A DNA stretch of 64,000 nt from Endomychus coccineus (GCA_958510875.1 OY294067.1:260091736-260155735); one strand, 5' to 3'; shown: positions 11,806-24,689, counted from the stretch's first letter. The notes: a model not told the origin generated them from the letters alone. A program made the numbers and translations.

Positions 11806-12115
11806 TACAGGCTGTCCCAGAAGTACGAGAAACCTCCATAACTCTGTTTCCTATTTGAGATGCCGAATAATGTTTTGTCTTCAACGGTAGCTATGGACAT
11901 TCTGCACAATTTGAAATTATTCCCATCATTTGCAGTCAAGGTGGACAAGGTGGAGCTCCAAACTTATGTTTTTCAAATGCAAACACCCCTATTTTTTAGT
12001 ACCATTAGAGAGCCCTTTTGTTTCTGCTCAAACTGGCTTTAGTATTAATATGTGAATTATGTTTAGATTTTATGGTAAAAAAAGAGAATGAAAAAGCGCC
12101 ATATTTGAAAAATAA
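11806..12115. repeat. MITE-like fragment with TACAGGCTGTCCC end
   Basis: Begins TACAGGCTGTCCCAGAAG at 11,806, the same terminal word as the MITE at 13,776 and as a lone end near 13,248 (ACAGGCTGTGCCC). No matching right terminus was found before the J1 LINE begins. The 60-codon frame inside at 11,860-12,042 is judged spurious. Confidence 0.35.
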
Positions 12116-12139
12116 TCACGACCTTACTGTTAGAAACGA

Positions 12140-13205
12140 ATCAGACATTGAAGTGACCAACGCTTCTCCATATTCTTGACTGAGTCTGGCACCAAAGCCT
12201 TCTCTGGAAATTTTCGTCCTGTGGTTTGCAGCCTCAACTTTGTCGTTTACTATCGAGTATCCTCCGATACAATTGCTAACAACGCTTGTGTTCAACAGGG
12301 ATCTTCGCATCAACTTTGCTTCTGCTCCATATGAACGAGATGCTGCTGTGACCTGTCCCGTCTTCAACTTTGCAGATGATTGTACACTTCATACCACTTT
12401 CTAATCTAGAGTTCATACATAAACCATCCAATGAAGCCACAGAAGGTTGACGCAATTATAGGAGATCTGGCAATGATTTTGGAATGGGGATCTGATAATC
12501 TAATAGAATTCAATGCAACCAAGCCTCAAGCTTCCGTCTTCTCCAGGAAACCGGATCCCACAATCCCTAATATGATGATGCCAGGTACAACAATTCCTAT
12601 GAAGTCTCCCATAAAAACGCTCTGAATCACCATCAACAGCAACCTCTCATGAGACGATCACGTGAGGTCCATTACGAAAACTGCTTCACAAAAACTCAGT
12701 TTTCTATTCCCTGCCAAGAGCTACTTTACATCCCCCTGTCCTGGAGTCCTGTTCATATATTTGGTGTCCGGCTCACAAACTTACACTGCAGTTCTTGGAT
12801 TCTATACAGAAGAAAGCTATTCGTCTGATTGATGATGTCTTACTTACGAATTCATTGACCTCTCTAGAACATTATGGAAAGTTGGGAGATCTCTCTCTTT
12901 TTTATAGATATTTCCATGGTCGGTGTTCATCAGAAATCTTGTCTGTTGTTCCACCGCGGAAGATTCCAGCTAGGCAGACTAGACGAGCTCAAGGTAGTCA
13001 CCCCATCATTTTTGTATCGAGCGGCGAAGCTGTGGAATTCTTTGCCTAATAAGGTCTTTCCCTATACCTATAACCTTCAAACTTTCAAGAAAAATTAGAA
13101 TGCCTATCTCCTCTCCCAACTTGCCACCGTTGGCCCAAACGAAGTTCTTCGAACATTATAGGTTTCCCTCTCATGTAGTCAAAGTATGGAAACAAAAATA
13201 TGAAT
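12140..13205 (+). mobile_element. J1-family LINE, 5'-truncated RT C-terminal half
   Basis: Degraded copy of a Jockey-type LINE common in this window. From 12,230 it shows the SALSFTIE/LLT segment, then a frame-shifted FADDCTLHTTF box near 12,372-12,402 (the F-A-D-D RT motif survives). There follow VDAIIGDLAMILEWGSDNL, FNATKPQASVFSRKPDPTIP (12,446-12,570), a broken WDDHVRSI block, LDSIQKKAIRLIDD (12,798-12,838), SLFYRYFHGRCSSE and RAAKLWNSLPNKVFPYTYNL. The tail ends in the family 3' motif TGTAGTCAAAGTAT at 13,175-13,187. Frameshifts separate all blocks, so the copy is inactive. The endonuclease domain is absent. Confidence 0.85.
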
Positions 13206-13775
13206 TGTCATTCGAGTGCTCATTGTTCAACGACTTCAAATTACCATACACAGGCTGTGCCCAAACTCCCTGCATCTTTTCATACCGTTAATTAGCAAAG
13301 ATATTTGGTTTATGTAGTCTATTCTGAAAACGATTTTATTAAAAAACGTTCGATTTTTCACAAGATGTTATTTATTTGAAAAATGATTTATGAAGACTGC
13401 TGGCAGTAAATCTGATAACAATTAGAAAGAAGAACCATAACATTTTTGAAGTAATTAGTATGGGAAATAAGAATAAAGAGTAAAGCTCTCATACGTAATT
13501 AAGCTTTTGAAAGTTCGTAAAGAACAGAATGGTGGCTTATTTGATCATTTGCTGGAAAAACTTGGCTTGTTATTTCATTCTTGAAACGAATGTTGCTTCT
13601 TATTTTCCATATTAAATACTTAAAAATATTATGGTACGAAGTTTTATGCCAGATTGAGTGACAGCAGCTAACTACCTTAAGTTATTAATAGATTCTCATC
13701 AAGTATTCAAAATAGACTAAATACATCAAATATCGTTGGAAAGCTTACCGAAATTGCTATTTACCGATATAAAAA
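13206..13775. other. Non-coding stretch
   Basis: AT-rich sequence without genes. An ACAGGCTGTGCCCAAAC word at 13,249 is a possible lone MITE end of the family seen at 13,776. Confidence 0.4.
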
Positions 13776-14097
13776 TACAGGCTGTTCTATTCGGAAAAAC
13801 TTAGTTATTCACAACCTCTATATACGGTAATTCGTAGTGGTTGATTAATCAACACTCGGATGAAAATTCAGGACATGGAAAAAATACTGGACATTTTAAT
13901 CCCTGATTTATTCTCAACAATGAAGTAGTGATGATTATTTAAATATGTCGCTTTTTCAACCTTTTTTCGACCATAAAACCCAAACGGTTTATAATTCGAT
14001 GATAAACATCGAACCCATTTTTTGAAATAATCAAAAGGGCTAAAATATAGGAAAGTTTTCATTTTTTTTCAATATAAGTTTGGTGTGTCATCCTGTA
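13776..14097. mobile_element. Small MITE with TACAGG...CCTGTA ends, about 320 bp
   Basis: Left end TACAGGCTGTTC at 13,776 and right end GTGTCATCCTGTA ending at 14,097 are imperfect inverted repeats (TACAGG.TG). TA at both outer edges fits a TA target, as in Tc1/mariner-derived MITEs. The 64-codon reverse frame within (13,868-14,062) has no recognised domain and is probably chance. Confidence 0.45.
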
Positions 14098-15029
14098 TAG
14101 TGACACTCTGTAAATGATGGGAAGAATTTTAAATTGTGCAGAAAATAAATGATATTTAATTTAAAAAAAAAGGAATTTTTGTGATAGGTACTGTTAGTCT
14201 TGAATTGATATCGTCTAAAGAAAATATCCAAGTTTCTTCAAATAATTCCTGTTTTCATGATTATATTGTTGATTTTGTATGAATGGTTGATAATGACAGC
14301 TGAAATATTAAACTGAAATAAATGGATAGGACGTTTGCCTTTCCTTCAAGAATAGATTGTTATGTACCATAGACATGGGTTTTCTCAAAACAATGAAATT
14401 ACCTTATGAAGAAACTTTCTCGATAGACTAATTCAATGTGACAGTTTTGACTCGGTTATTAAGAAAGTAACAATGCTCTTGCGACTCCAAAGTATTCCGT
14501 TGATCATCGCCCTCTTCGTGTTTATGTAAATAGGGCTATAAGTAAAAGAGAAAGGGAGAATACGAAATTACTAACAAATAAGTAAGGGACTTCGGAATCT
14601 TAGGAAACCAACTTTCAATATATTTACATACTAATTGTGTGTCTAGTTTAATTTATTTAAAACTAGTTACGTGTGGGAGATTCCATTTAGATCAGATTCC
14701 ACTATTGCAACATAATAGTATAAGATGTATGCGCTGCACAGTCTAGTTAAACAAATCGAAGAATTCCTTGAGTTTCTTATTACTGAATTTTATAAGATGT
14801 ACAATTGATCATTCATTAAAAAAAAATCGATGATAGAAGCCATTACTCTATGGTAATTTATCATTATGATTAAATGAAAGAACAATAATATTGTTTATAT
14901 ACCACTTTTAATGATAACATGAAAACGTTACTACAGTTTGAACACCGAAGTGCCATTGAGAAACATATACAAAATTATGAAATAAACAATAAACATTTCA
15001 AGTAGGGATAATGAGATCACAATCGTGTT
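14098..15029. other. Non-coding stretch
   Basis: AT-rich, with no gene or clear repeat on either strand before the 3' end of the LINE that begins at about 15,030 on the reverse strand. Confidence 0.45.
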
Positions 15030-16600
15030 TGTTAATTTAGTTAGTTTATTTTTATTGTTCAGATACAATATAAATACAAAAAATATATGGAAGAATACCT
15101 CAAAGAGGTTCCACACGTCAAGTTGAAATTTTTTTATGAATATGAATTACAATACATTTGTCCTCGGAAATGAAAATAACAGTGGATAAACATATTAAAA
15201 TGTGTATAGGTCCAGTACATTAAAATGGAAACGATACATACAGACACGACTAAAGCGACTTAGAATACTTAGAAATTGGAATAGCTCAAATATCTTTGTC
15301 CGTAAAATATTCATTCAGTGAGTAGTAGGCTCGTTTTATAGGTAATTCTTGAGATGATTTAATGGTAATTTTTTCAATGATTGGGGAATTTCATTATAAA
15401 TTTTTATTTCGCTATATTGTAAATTTTCTGAAGATATGTATAATTGAGTTTATTTCAGATGTACCTATTTTTTGTTCTTGCATTATGGTCATGATTGTTG
15501 GCCTGTTCCTGAAACAGATGCTGGTTTTGATGAGTGAAGATAACTGCTTCATAAATGTATATACTTGATAAAGTGACTATATTATTTCCCATACATATTT
15601 CTTTGCAACTTGTTCTTTGAGACAAGTTGAAGGTGTCTCTAAGACATCTTTTTTGGGGGCGGATCACTCGCTCTACATCACTAGAATGACCCAAAAAAGT
15701 ATGCCATATAATATGATAAACAGTTAACGCTGCCTCAGTGTTCCCTAAGACTGAAATGTTTTTATGGCAAAGTAATATCTTGATAACTTTCTCACTACTT
15801 TATTTACTTGTTCATACCAATCTAATCCTAAATATATAATAATTATACCTAAAAAACTGGTTTGGTCACACACGCCAAACCAGTAATGGTATCAGACGAA
15901 GTGCTCTTAATGGTTGATGTATATCCAAATTTCAGGACCAGAGTCTTATCTTTATTCATTCTTAAGTTATTTTTGTGAAACCAGTCTTCAGAGCAGTATC
16001 AATAATTTGGAATATTTTCCTTTCTAGAATATATCCTCTGTTGATACCCTTATTGAGTTGTCATCAGCAAACTGTTGTAGGTATCCTTTCAGTGATGCAG
16101 GTAGGTCATTGGTATATAGTATGAAGAGAAGTGGACCCAATATTGATCTTTGAGGGATACCCTTATGAGTTCTCTGCTTCTCTGACTTCATATCCTCACC
16201 ATTCGCCGTCTTACAAATGACATACAGTCTATCTAGTAAGTATGACTGAATTAAATAAATACCACTCCTCTGAAACCTAGCATTTCCAGTTTATTTAATA
16301 AAATGTTATGATATAAGTTGCCATATCATTATTTAGTGAATTGATTCTACAGCACAAAGTTTCAAATACTGCTCCTATCGTAGATTTACCTTTCCTAAAT
16401 CCATGTTTGGTTTCAGATAATATTTCAAATCATTCCAAAATATAGTCAGTCTATTATATACAATTCTTTCGAATATTTTACTCAGATTCGGAAGCAATGC
16501 GATTGGTCTATAGGTTGAGATAGTGTCTAGACGACCTTTTTTATAAATTGAATGTATCTGGGCAATTTTATATAAAAGCTTGTAATACAGGCATTCGTTT
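15030..16600 (-). mobile_element. Second J2-family LINE, reverse strand
   Basis: Reading the reverse strand from 16,600: KLLYKIAQIHSIYKKG, YRPIALLPNLSKIFERIVYN, then LLDRLYVICKTANG, then IPQRSILGPLLFILYTNDLP (16,110-16,175) directly before FADDNS, and NKDKTLVLKFGY (15,930-15,965). The frame 15,455-15,694 is the C-terminal LQKRCLRD-type region (RVIRPQKRCLRDTFNL, NNHDHNARTKNRYI). The 3' UTR (15,060-15,250) aligns with the 3' UTR of the copy at 1.6-3.3 kb, including the word CTTCCATATATTTTTT. Stops and small deletions are frequent, so this copy is also dead. Having both copies in one window lets a consensus be approximated. Confidence 0.88.
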
Positions 16601-18239
16601 CCGAGTCAGAGGCCTACAAAGTTGGAATTGTAAAATCGTTTTTTGTTTCTAATTTTCGAACGGTCTTAAATAACTTTCACTTAGTATCAGTTACCTAGAA
16701 TTGTCCCCTCGAGATTCTCCTTATAACAATGGCGAATGCGAAAAAATGACCTACAGTGCAGTAATAGAATGACAGATATCACCCAAACGGCTCATTTTAT
16801 CATATTCAAATAAGAGCACCTTTCGTTCGCCAAAAGTCTTGAGTAGTCATTTTTGCTCTTTGTCTACAGGGACTGGATTCCAGCAGAAATTTGGGATCCT
16901 TAACCAATAGGGCTAGTCCGTCCCTGGCTTAATGGAATTACTACAGATCAGTTTATATTTCTAAAATATACGTACACATTATTTTGGTTCAACCATATGC
17001 TCCCGACTTTTTTTCCATGACTTATAATATAATTGATGGAAAACAAAGTGATGAGGGTTTTATTATATCAATATGATAAATTATCAGAAAGTAACGGCTT
17101 CCATCATCGATCTTTTATACTTTGATGATAAAAGTGTGAGAAGAATATACCAAGTAATATTCAATAGAGGATTAAATGAGATTATAAAAGTTTGTAAGAA
17201 GTAAAGATGCCAAGATTAGTGCAAGAAAATGTACTTACAAAGTAAACAGAAACTATTAAATGTACATTTCCAAAATCCAAAAAGCAGATTTAATGGAGTA
17301 TACATGCCGCAATCAAATAAGCCGAGTTCCGCATTCATATTTCCAATTTAACTTTGCCCGTAATAGTGAAGGGTTGGTTTCATCGATTAGCCACGTGACC
17401 AGCTTGTTTGAGAAAGATATTTCCTCGTTGCAAAGCGAAATTATGAAAATGTGTAAACATTCTACGAGTACTGTTAAGTTGGAGCTGTGTTACAAATGAG
17501 AATATGTTTCCTACAAGTAACATGAATTCAATTATTATAAAACCATTTGAAATTATTCATATAATTTTTTTTTCGAACGTCATTAAAGTGAAAATATGCT
17601 GCAGGTTGCAGCTTAAATTGTCGTAATGTCGACTAGTATATTTGAAAGTACAGAAACAACGTTCAAGGAAATTAATTGATGAACTATAGGTATAGATTAA
17701 CTTTTTATAAACTCATTAAAATTAAAAATTCACATAAATATCATTTTTTTCCTATTATATTATTGATAGATTTTAATAAAAATGTTTGATAAATAGTAGA
17801 TAGGCGCTCCATATTACTTACAATAAATATTTAAGATATGTATCAGTTTCATGCAGTTTCGGAAGCCCCTAGATATAAGCTACTTGCCCATTATGGCAAA
17901 TAGATTTATTTTTCGAGTCAATTGGGATTATCCAATTTTTGTACCATTTATTCGTTAACTTATTCATGTCATGTGCCGATAGGGTCAGATTTTTATTTTT
18001 AATAAGTTGTTTCATTACTCATGATTTCCCAGTGCAAACTAAAATAATCATTGAAACATGATAATTTAAAATTACCCAAATTTTTTAATAATTTTAGATA
18101 TTTGTGTCATCATTTGCAAAAAAAATTATATAAGTTATTCGGCGATGTGATTTTATGTAGCGTGTAGTTCGAACGCAGCGAAGACCGAATTCCACCCAAA
18201 ACACTGATGATCAGAACCACAAATACGACCTTGTGGCCT
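16601..18239. other. Mostly non-coding; one hAT-type terminus-like foldback
   Basis: At 16,868-16,928 the ends CAGGGACTGGA and GTCCGTCCCTGG are inverted relative to each other. The reverse reading CAGGGACGGACTAGCCC looks like a hAT terminal repeat, so a tiny deletion derivative or solo end is possible. A 79-codon forward frame at 17,260-17,499 has no recognised domain and no coding bias that I could confirm. The rest is AT-rich. Confidence 0.35.
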
Positions 18240-20215
18240 GGATATAGCGTGCAAAGTTCGAACACTAGATCTTGATACTATGTCCTTTTTTTCCCTCTTT
18301 CAAGAATATGCCGACAGCAGGTGGAAAAGCGTTCCAGGCCCTGCAGCTGACATCAGGAACCTGCATACACATTGGCTGCGATAGACCAAGGTTTATTGAT
18401 TACGCCATCTTGGCAAGCTGCGGTAAATTCCTCGGTCTCAGATCTAAGCCCGGCTGATCTTAGGTAGCCGAAGGTCAGTCTGGTTGACAAGCCGAGCGTT
18501 TCGATGTTTCTGTAGAGTGTATAGGTGTATAGGCTTATCAACTTGCCGCCTGAGCATAAGATCTTGTTCCGCGGTATCTGAGCTCTCAGGCGAGAAGGTT
18601 GAATCTCGAGGTCGCCCTCTAGTTTGCCTTCTCGATTGATGTGAAATTCGAGACCAAGTTCTTCTAAGCTTTTTGTGGCCCCACTCCGGCCAATTCGTGA
18701 ATTTTGACAAGGCAAAGGAGGGGGTCCAAGGTCCTAAGAACTTTACAATCTATTCTCATAGCCACACTACGATGCAGACCCTCCAGACTAAGGAAACCCC
18801 TACCTCCCGGATGACGTAGGAGAAAATGCGCGAAACGGACGACCTAGGAGTCAAACTGTGATGGATATGGATCATTTTCCGGGTGTCTTTGTAGAGTCTA
18901 TGCAGCTCATCGACGACCGTTCATTTCACCACTCCAAAAGAGTGAAGAAGGATTGGAACGGCAAGCTTATTTGTTGCAGACGCCTCATTCTCACTTGAAA
19001 GTTCAAAAGATCAACTTTTTCGAACAAGGCTTTTGTATTTGCCGCGGATAGCCATCTTTACCTGGGAAGCGTCTTAATTAGGATGCTGTTCAATTCCCAG
19101 GTATTGATAGGTCTTTCCAACATCAAAATGTTCAAAGATACTTTCGTTGGCAAGCTGCATATTCACGTGAACTTCCGGAGATCTCCACAAATGGAACACT
19201 GCGCACTTATCCAATCCCAACTCCATACCTACCGCTCGTGTATATTGTTGAACCACGTTGAGAGCTTGATAGAGGCTTTTCTTCCCAGAGGCATTCAGTT
19301 TCAGATCATCCATGTGAAATAAATGGGTGATCTGATGCCTCCGGTCGTTCGGTGGTCCAGAGTAATGTCCACGAATCCGTCTTAACGCAATGGAGCGAGG
19401 CAGCAGTGAGATGTTGAACATAGAGGGAACTTCAAGAGTCTCCTTAGGAAATACCACTCTTGAGTGCTACCAATTCTGTCAAGACTTGGCGTGGACCTGA
19501 TGTGATGGCAACAGAAGTTTTATGGATCTCACTAGTGGGGTTGGTACCGCAAGGCATTGATAACTTATATGATGTTGAACCAGATGCCTTGCGGTAATCA
19601 ATTCAGAACATGGAAAGGTCACGCTTGTAAAGTATGGAGTCCTGAGTGATAGAGTTATCTATAACCAGACTCTCCCGGCAACCCTCTATGCCTTTCTTTG
19701 CCCCACGCTGCTCGCTGATGTTATTAATTACCGGACCGATCGATCTCAACAACCTAGCATACAAGATACGTGTAAAAAATTTGTAGCAGGTAGTTCTTGG
19801 AATCAGACAAGTCTCCCTTCTTCGGAAGCAGCAAGAGTCAAAGACTTCGGCCAGATATCGGAGGGGTAAGGAAATTTCTTCCACCATCATGTTAATGCCA
19901 ATAGGATCGAGAGCAGCAAAGTTTTTGGTACCGACAAGAGCTTGTCGGACCTCGTCCTCGCTAAGTGCCTCGCACACTTCTATTTGCGGAAGTTGATGTT
20001 CAGCCCAAAACCCTTCCAAGTGTGCTAGGGCTGGAGTGTCTGGGTGGATTTGACGCGGTGACTCATACACTCCTTTCCAGAACTGCTCAATCACTTCCAC
20101 AATCGGGAGCAGCAATTTTGGGCGGTAGAGATGCAAAAAACGTGACGAGCTATCGCAAAACGAAGAATTTTCCCTGATGCATCTAAGCCGTCTGGTTATA
20201 CTTCTCCTCACCACG
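18240..20215 (-). mobile_element. Restriction-endonuclease-type LINE (R2/NeSL-like), RT to linker region
   Basis: Reverse-strand frames read in order. 20,214-19,603 holds EVIEQFWKGVYESPRQ, WAEHQLPQIEVCEALSEDE, VRQALVGTKNFAALDPIGIN and LLRSIGPVINNISEQRGAKK, the RT N-terminal half. 19,457-19,074 holds LPRSIALRRIRGHYSGP, then HLFHMDDLKLNASGKK with the catalytic box decayed to F-H-M-D-D, and AVGMELGLDKCAVF. From 19,070 to 18,720 NKASATN-like and FGVV blocks are broken by shifts. 18,715-18,353 holds ELGLEFHINREGKLEGDLE and LSTRLTFGYLRSAGLRSETE, leading to CQDGVIN. The Cys-Cys-His-Cys knuckle and PD-(D/E)XK nuclease expected next are lost here but present in the forward relic at 30.6 kb. Frameshifts make it inactive. 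GC content is higher than its surroundings, suggesting a later arrival than most elements here. Confidence 0.88.
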
Positions 20216-22099
20216 CCCAGGGCTCAAATCATATCCGCGCAATGTTGCTTGATGGTCTGCGAACTGTACGTTCTAGTGTGTGATGGTGGCGGCTTAGTTT
20301 GATGGCTATGCGCCTAATTTTTCGCGTGAAATCCCTGCCGCTAGAAATAAAAATCATTACAAACTGAATTCGAGACGCTTGCCCAAAAGAGAAATAAAAG
20401 GTATATTTATACATTTCTTCCCTTTCATAGTGTCAATGGGTCATGGCCTAAGGGGATTCCGGACCTGTATTTTATTGATGTGCATGGTGGCACTAGATGA
20501 AGAAAAATGACGTAAATATAAGGAAATATTTAATTAGATCGTAGATACATAAAAAAACAGTAGCACATATTTCATCATGGTACTGGTCGAAATGGGTCAT
20601 GGAGCAATAAATTGGGCATTTCGGCACCTAATTCAAATGATACTCCTTTATTTCCTACAACGCAACAAGATAGTGGGTCTGAAAAGTAGCCCGTTTCTGT
20701 TGGTGACAGAAAGTGTCACTGGCGACAGAATGGAGTTCTAACAAGATCGGGACAAGTCTGAAAGTCATAAATGTACAAACCTCTCCTTCCACTTGCTCTT
20801 ACTGCATAAGTAGCACAACATTTTTGTATTCCAGCATAAATAAACGAGTTATATATTTTTTCGCGATTGGCAACGATGGAATAATGTTAATTCCTTCCAA
20901 TGCTAATTTCAGAATCAATGCGATGAATATCCATCACCATGTTAAAAGCGAGATACTGTGGTAAGTAATGGGAAAATGTGAGGAATCAGCGGTATTCTCG
21001 GGGTATTTAATGCAGCTCTGGTACCTGATTGAAGCTAACATGGTGACGTCACGATACGATGTTTCCTGTCTGTCATTTCTAGTATGCTATTTCCGAGTGT
21101 GTGTTATTGAGCCATTTCGCATGCTTTTCATAGTTTTAATTCAGGACGTTATTGCTTGTGTCCATATAAATTTTGCAGTACTTAATTTACATACAACTTT
21201 TGAATTGAATAATTCAAACTAAAATTCATTCCATCACAAGCCGAATTCATAAATAACATAGTGCAGCGATATCTCTTTAAGTGTCTTTCAGACATGAAAT
21301 TTTAATTTAAAGGCATAAGTAAAATTTAATTTGAAAACGAGCAGCTCTTCAATATAAGTAGTATCTATGTTCAGTCCCTTATATCAGATGGCTGAGCTAC
21401 CCACTCCCACTGCTTATTTCCTGGAACTTTTTATTTTAGTGTATTATGTTAATCCCACCTCCTGGGCCAGGCCGGCTTATTTGCACGCATTTTTCCTTTT
21501 CCCCTCGCTATATCGCGAGACGACGAACGAGCAAATTCGCCGAACCAATGGTGCTTATTTCCGGACTTCCAGACCTCCCTGGCTCCCTGGCGTGTTCATC
21601 GATTCGTGCCCAGCACCGCTCGATTATATTTGTCATATTAGTTCAGAATTTAAATATATTGTTTTCGCGTGGTTCGATGTCATAAATCTAAATTCCTATT
21701 TCGAACTATCGTATCGCTTTCTCGAGCGGGACCGCCAACTCTATCACAACCGGATTCCTCAGTTAACTCAACGTTCCGTCTACTGTGTAATCTATTATTT
21801 TTAATGAGAAAACGTTAAGAAAAATCGTCTTCAAGTTATTCGATGTCGTAGAGTCAATTAATGATATCTATTAGTAATGACTGGGAGCGTATATTCACCA
21901 TTTATAGGCGGGGTGGAGATTTACAAATATTACAAAGTACTAACTCACTACAAAAGAGGTAACCTAATGTATAACTTTAATGATAATCTCAGTCTAGATT
22001 GTTAGTGGGATTTTACGTAATTGGGCTTAACCCATCGAGGGATTAAACGATAAATTGGTAGCAAACGGAAAATCTAATTATACAAATTTAACAATTATT
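20216..22099. other. Non-coding stretch with one GC-richer open frame
   Basis: No recognised family. The 145-codon forward frame at 21,367-21,804 runs through a GC-richer patch (21,440-21,790) that is also open on other frames; it has many Pro/Tyr/Arg residues and no domain I know. It may be an old repeat. The 60- to 84-codon frames at 20,229-20,414, 20,713-20,964 and 20,968-21,222 are likely chance. Confidence 0.35.
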
Positions 22100-23950
22100 A
22101 AGTATTTCTTGATCGTTCAATAGGATTATTTTTATTCTGAATGTGTTAACTCTCAAAATTATGATTAAAGTTATGGTTTTCCATAATTGAATGTTCTACA
22201 AGGATTGAATCAGATTTGTTATCAATAAAACTACGGCTATATTTTTTTATCCGTTTTTTGGAAGTGCTTCCTGTCTGACCAATGTATATCTTAGGGCAAG
22301 ACTCACGCATCAGCTATAAGCCGCCAAATTTTTCTTCAAAGGGTGATTCTATTATTATAGATAAATTTAGCTAAAATATTGTGTGTTTTATACGCTACGT
22401 TAAAACTTGAATTACTAAAAAAAAAGTATACCAGTGCGTGGCCCCATATATGTGATACCAACATAAAAATAGGTTTGTTTTATTGTAGGAAATACTGTGT
22501 TGATAGCTACGTAACTTGTATCGTTTTCAGATAGGATCTGATCATAGACCTATTATCCTAAGGAGCCAGAATTGTTTACATTTAAATACGATCAGACATT
22601 GCCAAAATTTCGGGCCACTCAGGCCGCTGTATATAGTATATTACAAGTATGGCCGTACGAAATGTACTGTGGCCGGATTAGTTGTTCTGTGTGCCGGATT
22701 GAGATTTGTAATTATTATAAAAACGCATTATTTATTGGTTATATTAGAAGCAATACTGTTGAAATGTCGTTTTCTCTGGGAAATATTCGATAATGTATGG
22801 TAACCTGGAATATACAATCGAATTATAGAATATTTAAATTTTCAAATATACAACTATTCCATTCAATTGCATCATTTGTTCAGAAGGCGGCAACGCCGCG
22901 CACCTTTTATGAATGGGGACTTTGTTCTGTACTACGCAATTTGACAGCTTCCGTATTTCTCGTAGCTATTTTGAAAGCGGTGTTGCCTTACAAGTGGTAC
23001 CAAGTTTCTAATCATAACTACAGCGTTGCCAATAAGGAGTAATTATGACTCGATGACAAAGAGGTTCGTTGGTTTTCTATGTCATACTTCATGTGATCAT
23101 TACGACAAGTCAAATGGAGTTTTATGAATGAGATGTTTCGTCTCTTTAGGATAATAAGTCTATGGATCTGATCTATTAGTCCGAAAGAGTAACCATTATT
23201 AACAGTGATTTGTTTAATGATATTCAACTCTTTATCAAAATTATTATCTTTTGACGTCGGTACGTTGAGAAAATATGTCTATAAAACTATTGTAAACTCC
23301 TATTTGATGTTAAAATGGACGGTTTGGTATTGTGAATTGTTGGGTCAGTATATAGGTGAGCTTACGAAATATTGAATAATCAAATTTGTTATTTTTCTTG
23401 ATATTTAAATTTTAATAAGTTAATGAGTTTTTCTTTTGTAAATTTGCTATTTGGATGAATAATTGTATTCATGAATTCTAGGAATGTATCCAATTCTATG
23501 AAACATGCTATGATGTCAACGTATCTAAACAAAATATGATGAACCACTTCATGTGTTTATGAATTTTAGTTTCTAAATTATCCGTTAATATTCTGCTAAT
23601 AACGGGCTCAATGGCTTAGCCATAGTTAAACTATTTTTAGACAAATATATATTATTATCAAATTGAAAATTATTTTGTTTTAAACTAATCGCAAGTAAAT
23701 TGGTTATTTCGTATTTAATTCAAGGATAGGTATGATTTTTATCTAGGAGATTAACTGTTAAATTCAAAGTGTCTGAGGGGGTACACTTAGAGAAAAAGGT
23801 TTTGTACGTCGAATGAAACTAATCTGAGATCATAATATTTTTGATATTATTAATTAAATCTTAAAAATTTATGATATACTATATTCCTTAGGAAATTTAT
23901 TGGCTGTTAAAACAGTTTCTCAGATAATACTGAACTGAAGGAATTATTTT
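22100..23950 (-). mobile_element. Penelope-like element, RT fragment and GIY-YIG endonuclease, decayed
   Basis: On the reverse strand, about 23,640-23,600 reads SLTMAKPLSPLLAE, the PLE equivalent of the RT G-x-AMG-SPLSP.LA box. Frame-shifted RT blocks follow (SSYFV, PRIHEYNYSSK, KITNLIIQYF). The 69-codon frame 23,227-23,018 gives MNIIKQITVNNGYSFGLIDQ, typical of the PLE RT thumb. After an unrelated interval (22,425-23,035), coding resumes with VAYKTHNILAKFIYNN. It then reaches DIHWSDRKHFQKTDKKI, a decayed form of the YIGQTGR-type GIY-YIG motif, and DSILVEHSIMENHNFN. Several stops are present and the element is dead. It belongs to a PLE family encoding both RT and GIY-YIG nuclease; no terminal repeat was found beside it. 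Confidence 0.75.
22425..23035. other. About 610-bp unrelated insertion inside the PLE
   Basis: This stretch separates PLE coding on both sides (thumb region ends near 23,035, GIY-YIG linker starts near 22,425 on the reverse strand), whereas related PLEs have only a short linker there. It contains a GC-richer patch (22,885-22,945, GGCGGCAACGCCGCGCACC) and two overlapping forward frames (22,516-22,803 and 22,572-22,793) with no recognised domain. No clear inverted ends or target duplication were seen. Confidence 0.45.
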
Positions 23951-24689
23951 CCTTATGAATTGTATATTTTTAATATAATTCTCACGTATCAGTATCATAT
24001 TGAATGAAACAAAATCAAAATATGCATAAAACTCTTATATTATTGTATTTACAAAATGTTTAGTTCTCATTCAATCGAAATAAACACACATCAACAAAAT
24101 AGTAGTGGAGACACTTACAATGTTTATTCAGAAATCTGAAAGTCTGCCATTGAAAACAAGTCTGTAACATAAATTATGTTTAATCGGTCACTTACCAGAT
24201 GAATCACAATTGTACAATGTAAGTAATTAAGATAATAGTTCAGAAATGCTTTACTATATCTTATTTTTATTATTTATTATTATAATTATTATATTTAGAG
24301 AAAGCTGGAACGCACACTAAATTGTGATTATCTAGCGTGATTTGAATTTGTATATTCCTAATGAAAACGGAGGAGGAGGAGGAGGGGGCTGGCAGGATGC
24401 TCCGAAATGATTGGACTTTTAAAAATAAAATATGAGAATAAAAATATTTTTTTCACCTAATAAAGTAATTGGTTGAAAGTATTATAGCTTAAGGAAAATG
24501 TTTATACTATGAGCAATAATAAATTAATGAAAAATTCTTCCATATATTTCGGAGACAAAATGTTCCAAAGGTTTAAAAAGGTAAATCGAATTTTTGAGAT
24601 GATTCACCAGATAACCAGATAACGAGAACATTTAATTTCATGCAGAATGGCTTCTGGACGAATTTCAGGTCACAATAGCACGAATGTTC
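23951..24689. other. Non-coding stretch with a GGA tract
   Basis: AT-rich without genes. A short (GGA)n run lies at 24,369-24,388 and AT-only simple sequence at 24,265-24,295. Confidence 0.45.

Noticed and set aside
17260..17499. 79-codon forward exon
   Set aside because: No recognised domain, weak acceptor context, typical of chance frames in AT-rich DNA.
18195..18225. Hammerhead ribozyme (CACTGATGATCAGAACC)
   Set aside because: Has CTGATGA but no GAAA core at the required distance and no stem I.
21367..21804. 145-codon protein gene
   Set aside because: GC-richer patch open in more than one frame, no domain or motif recognised, no splice context; kept only as a note.
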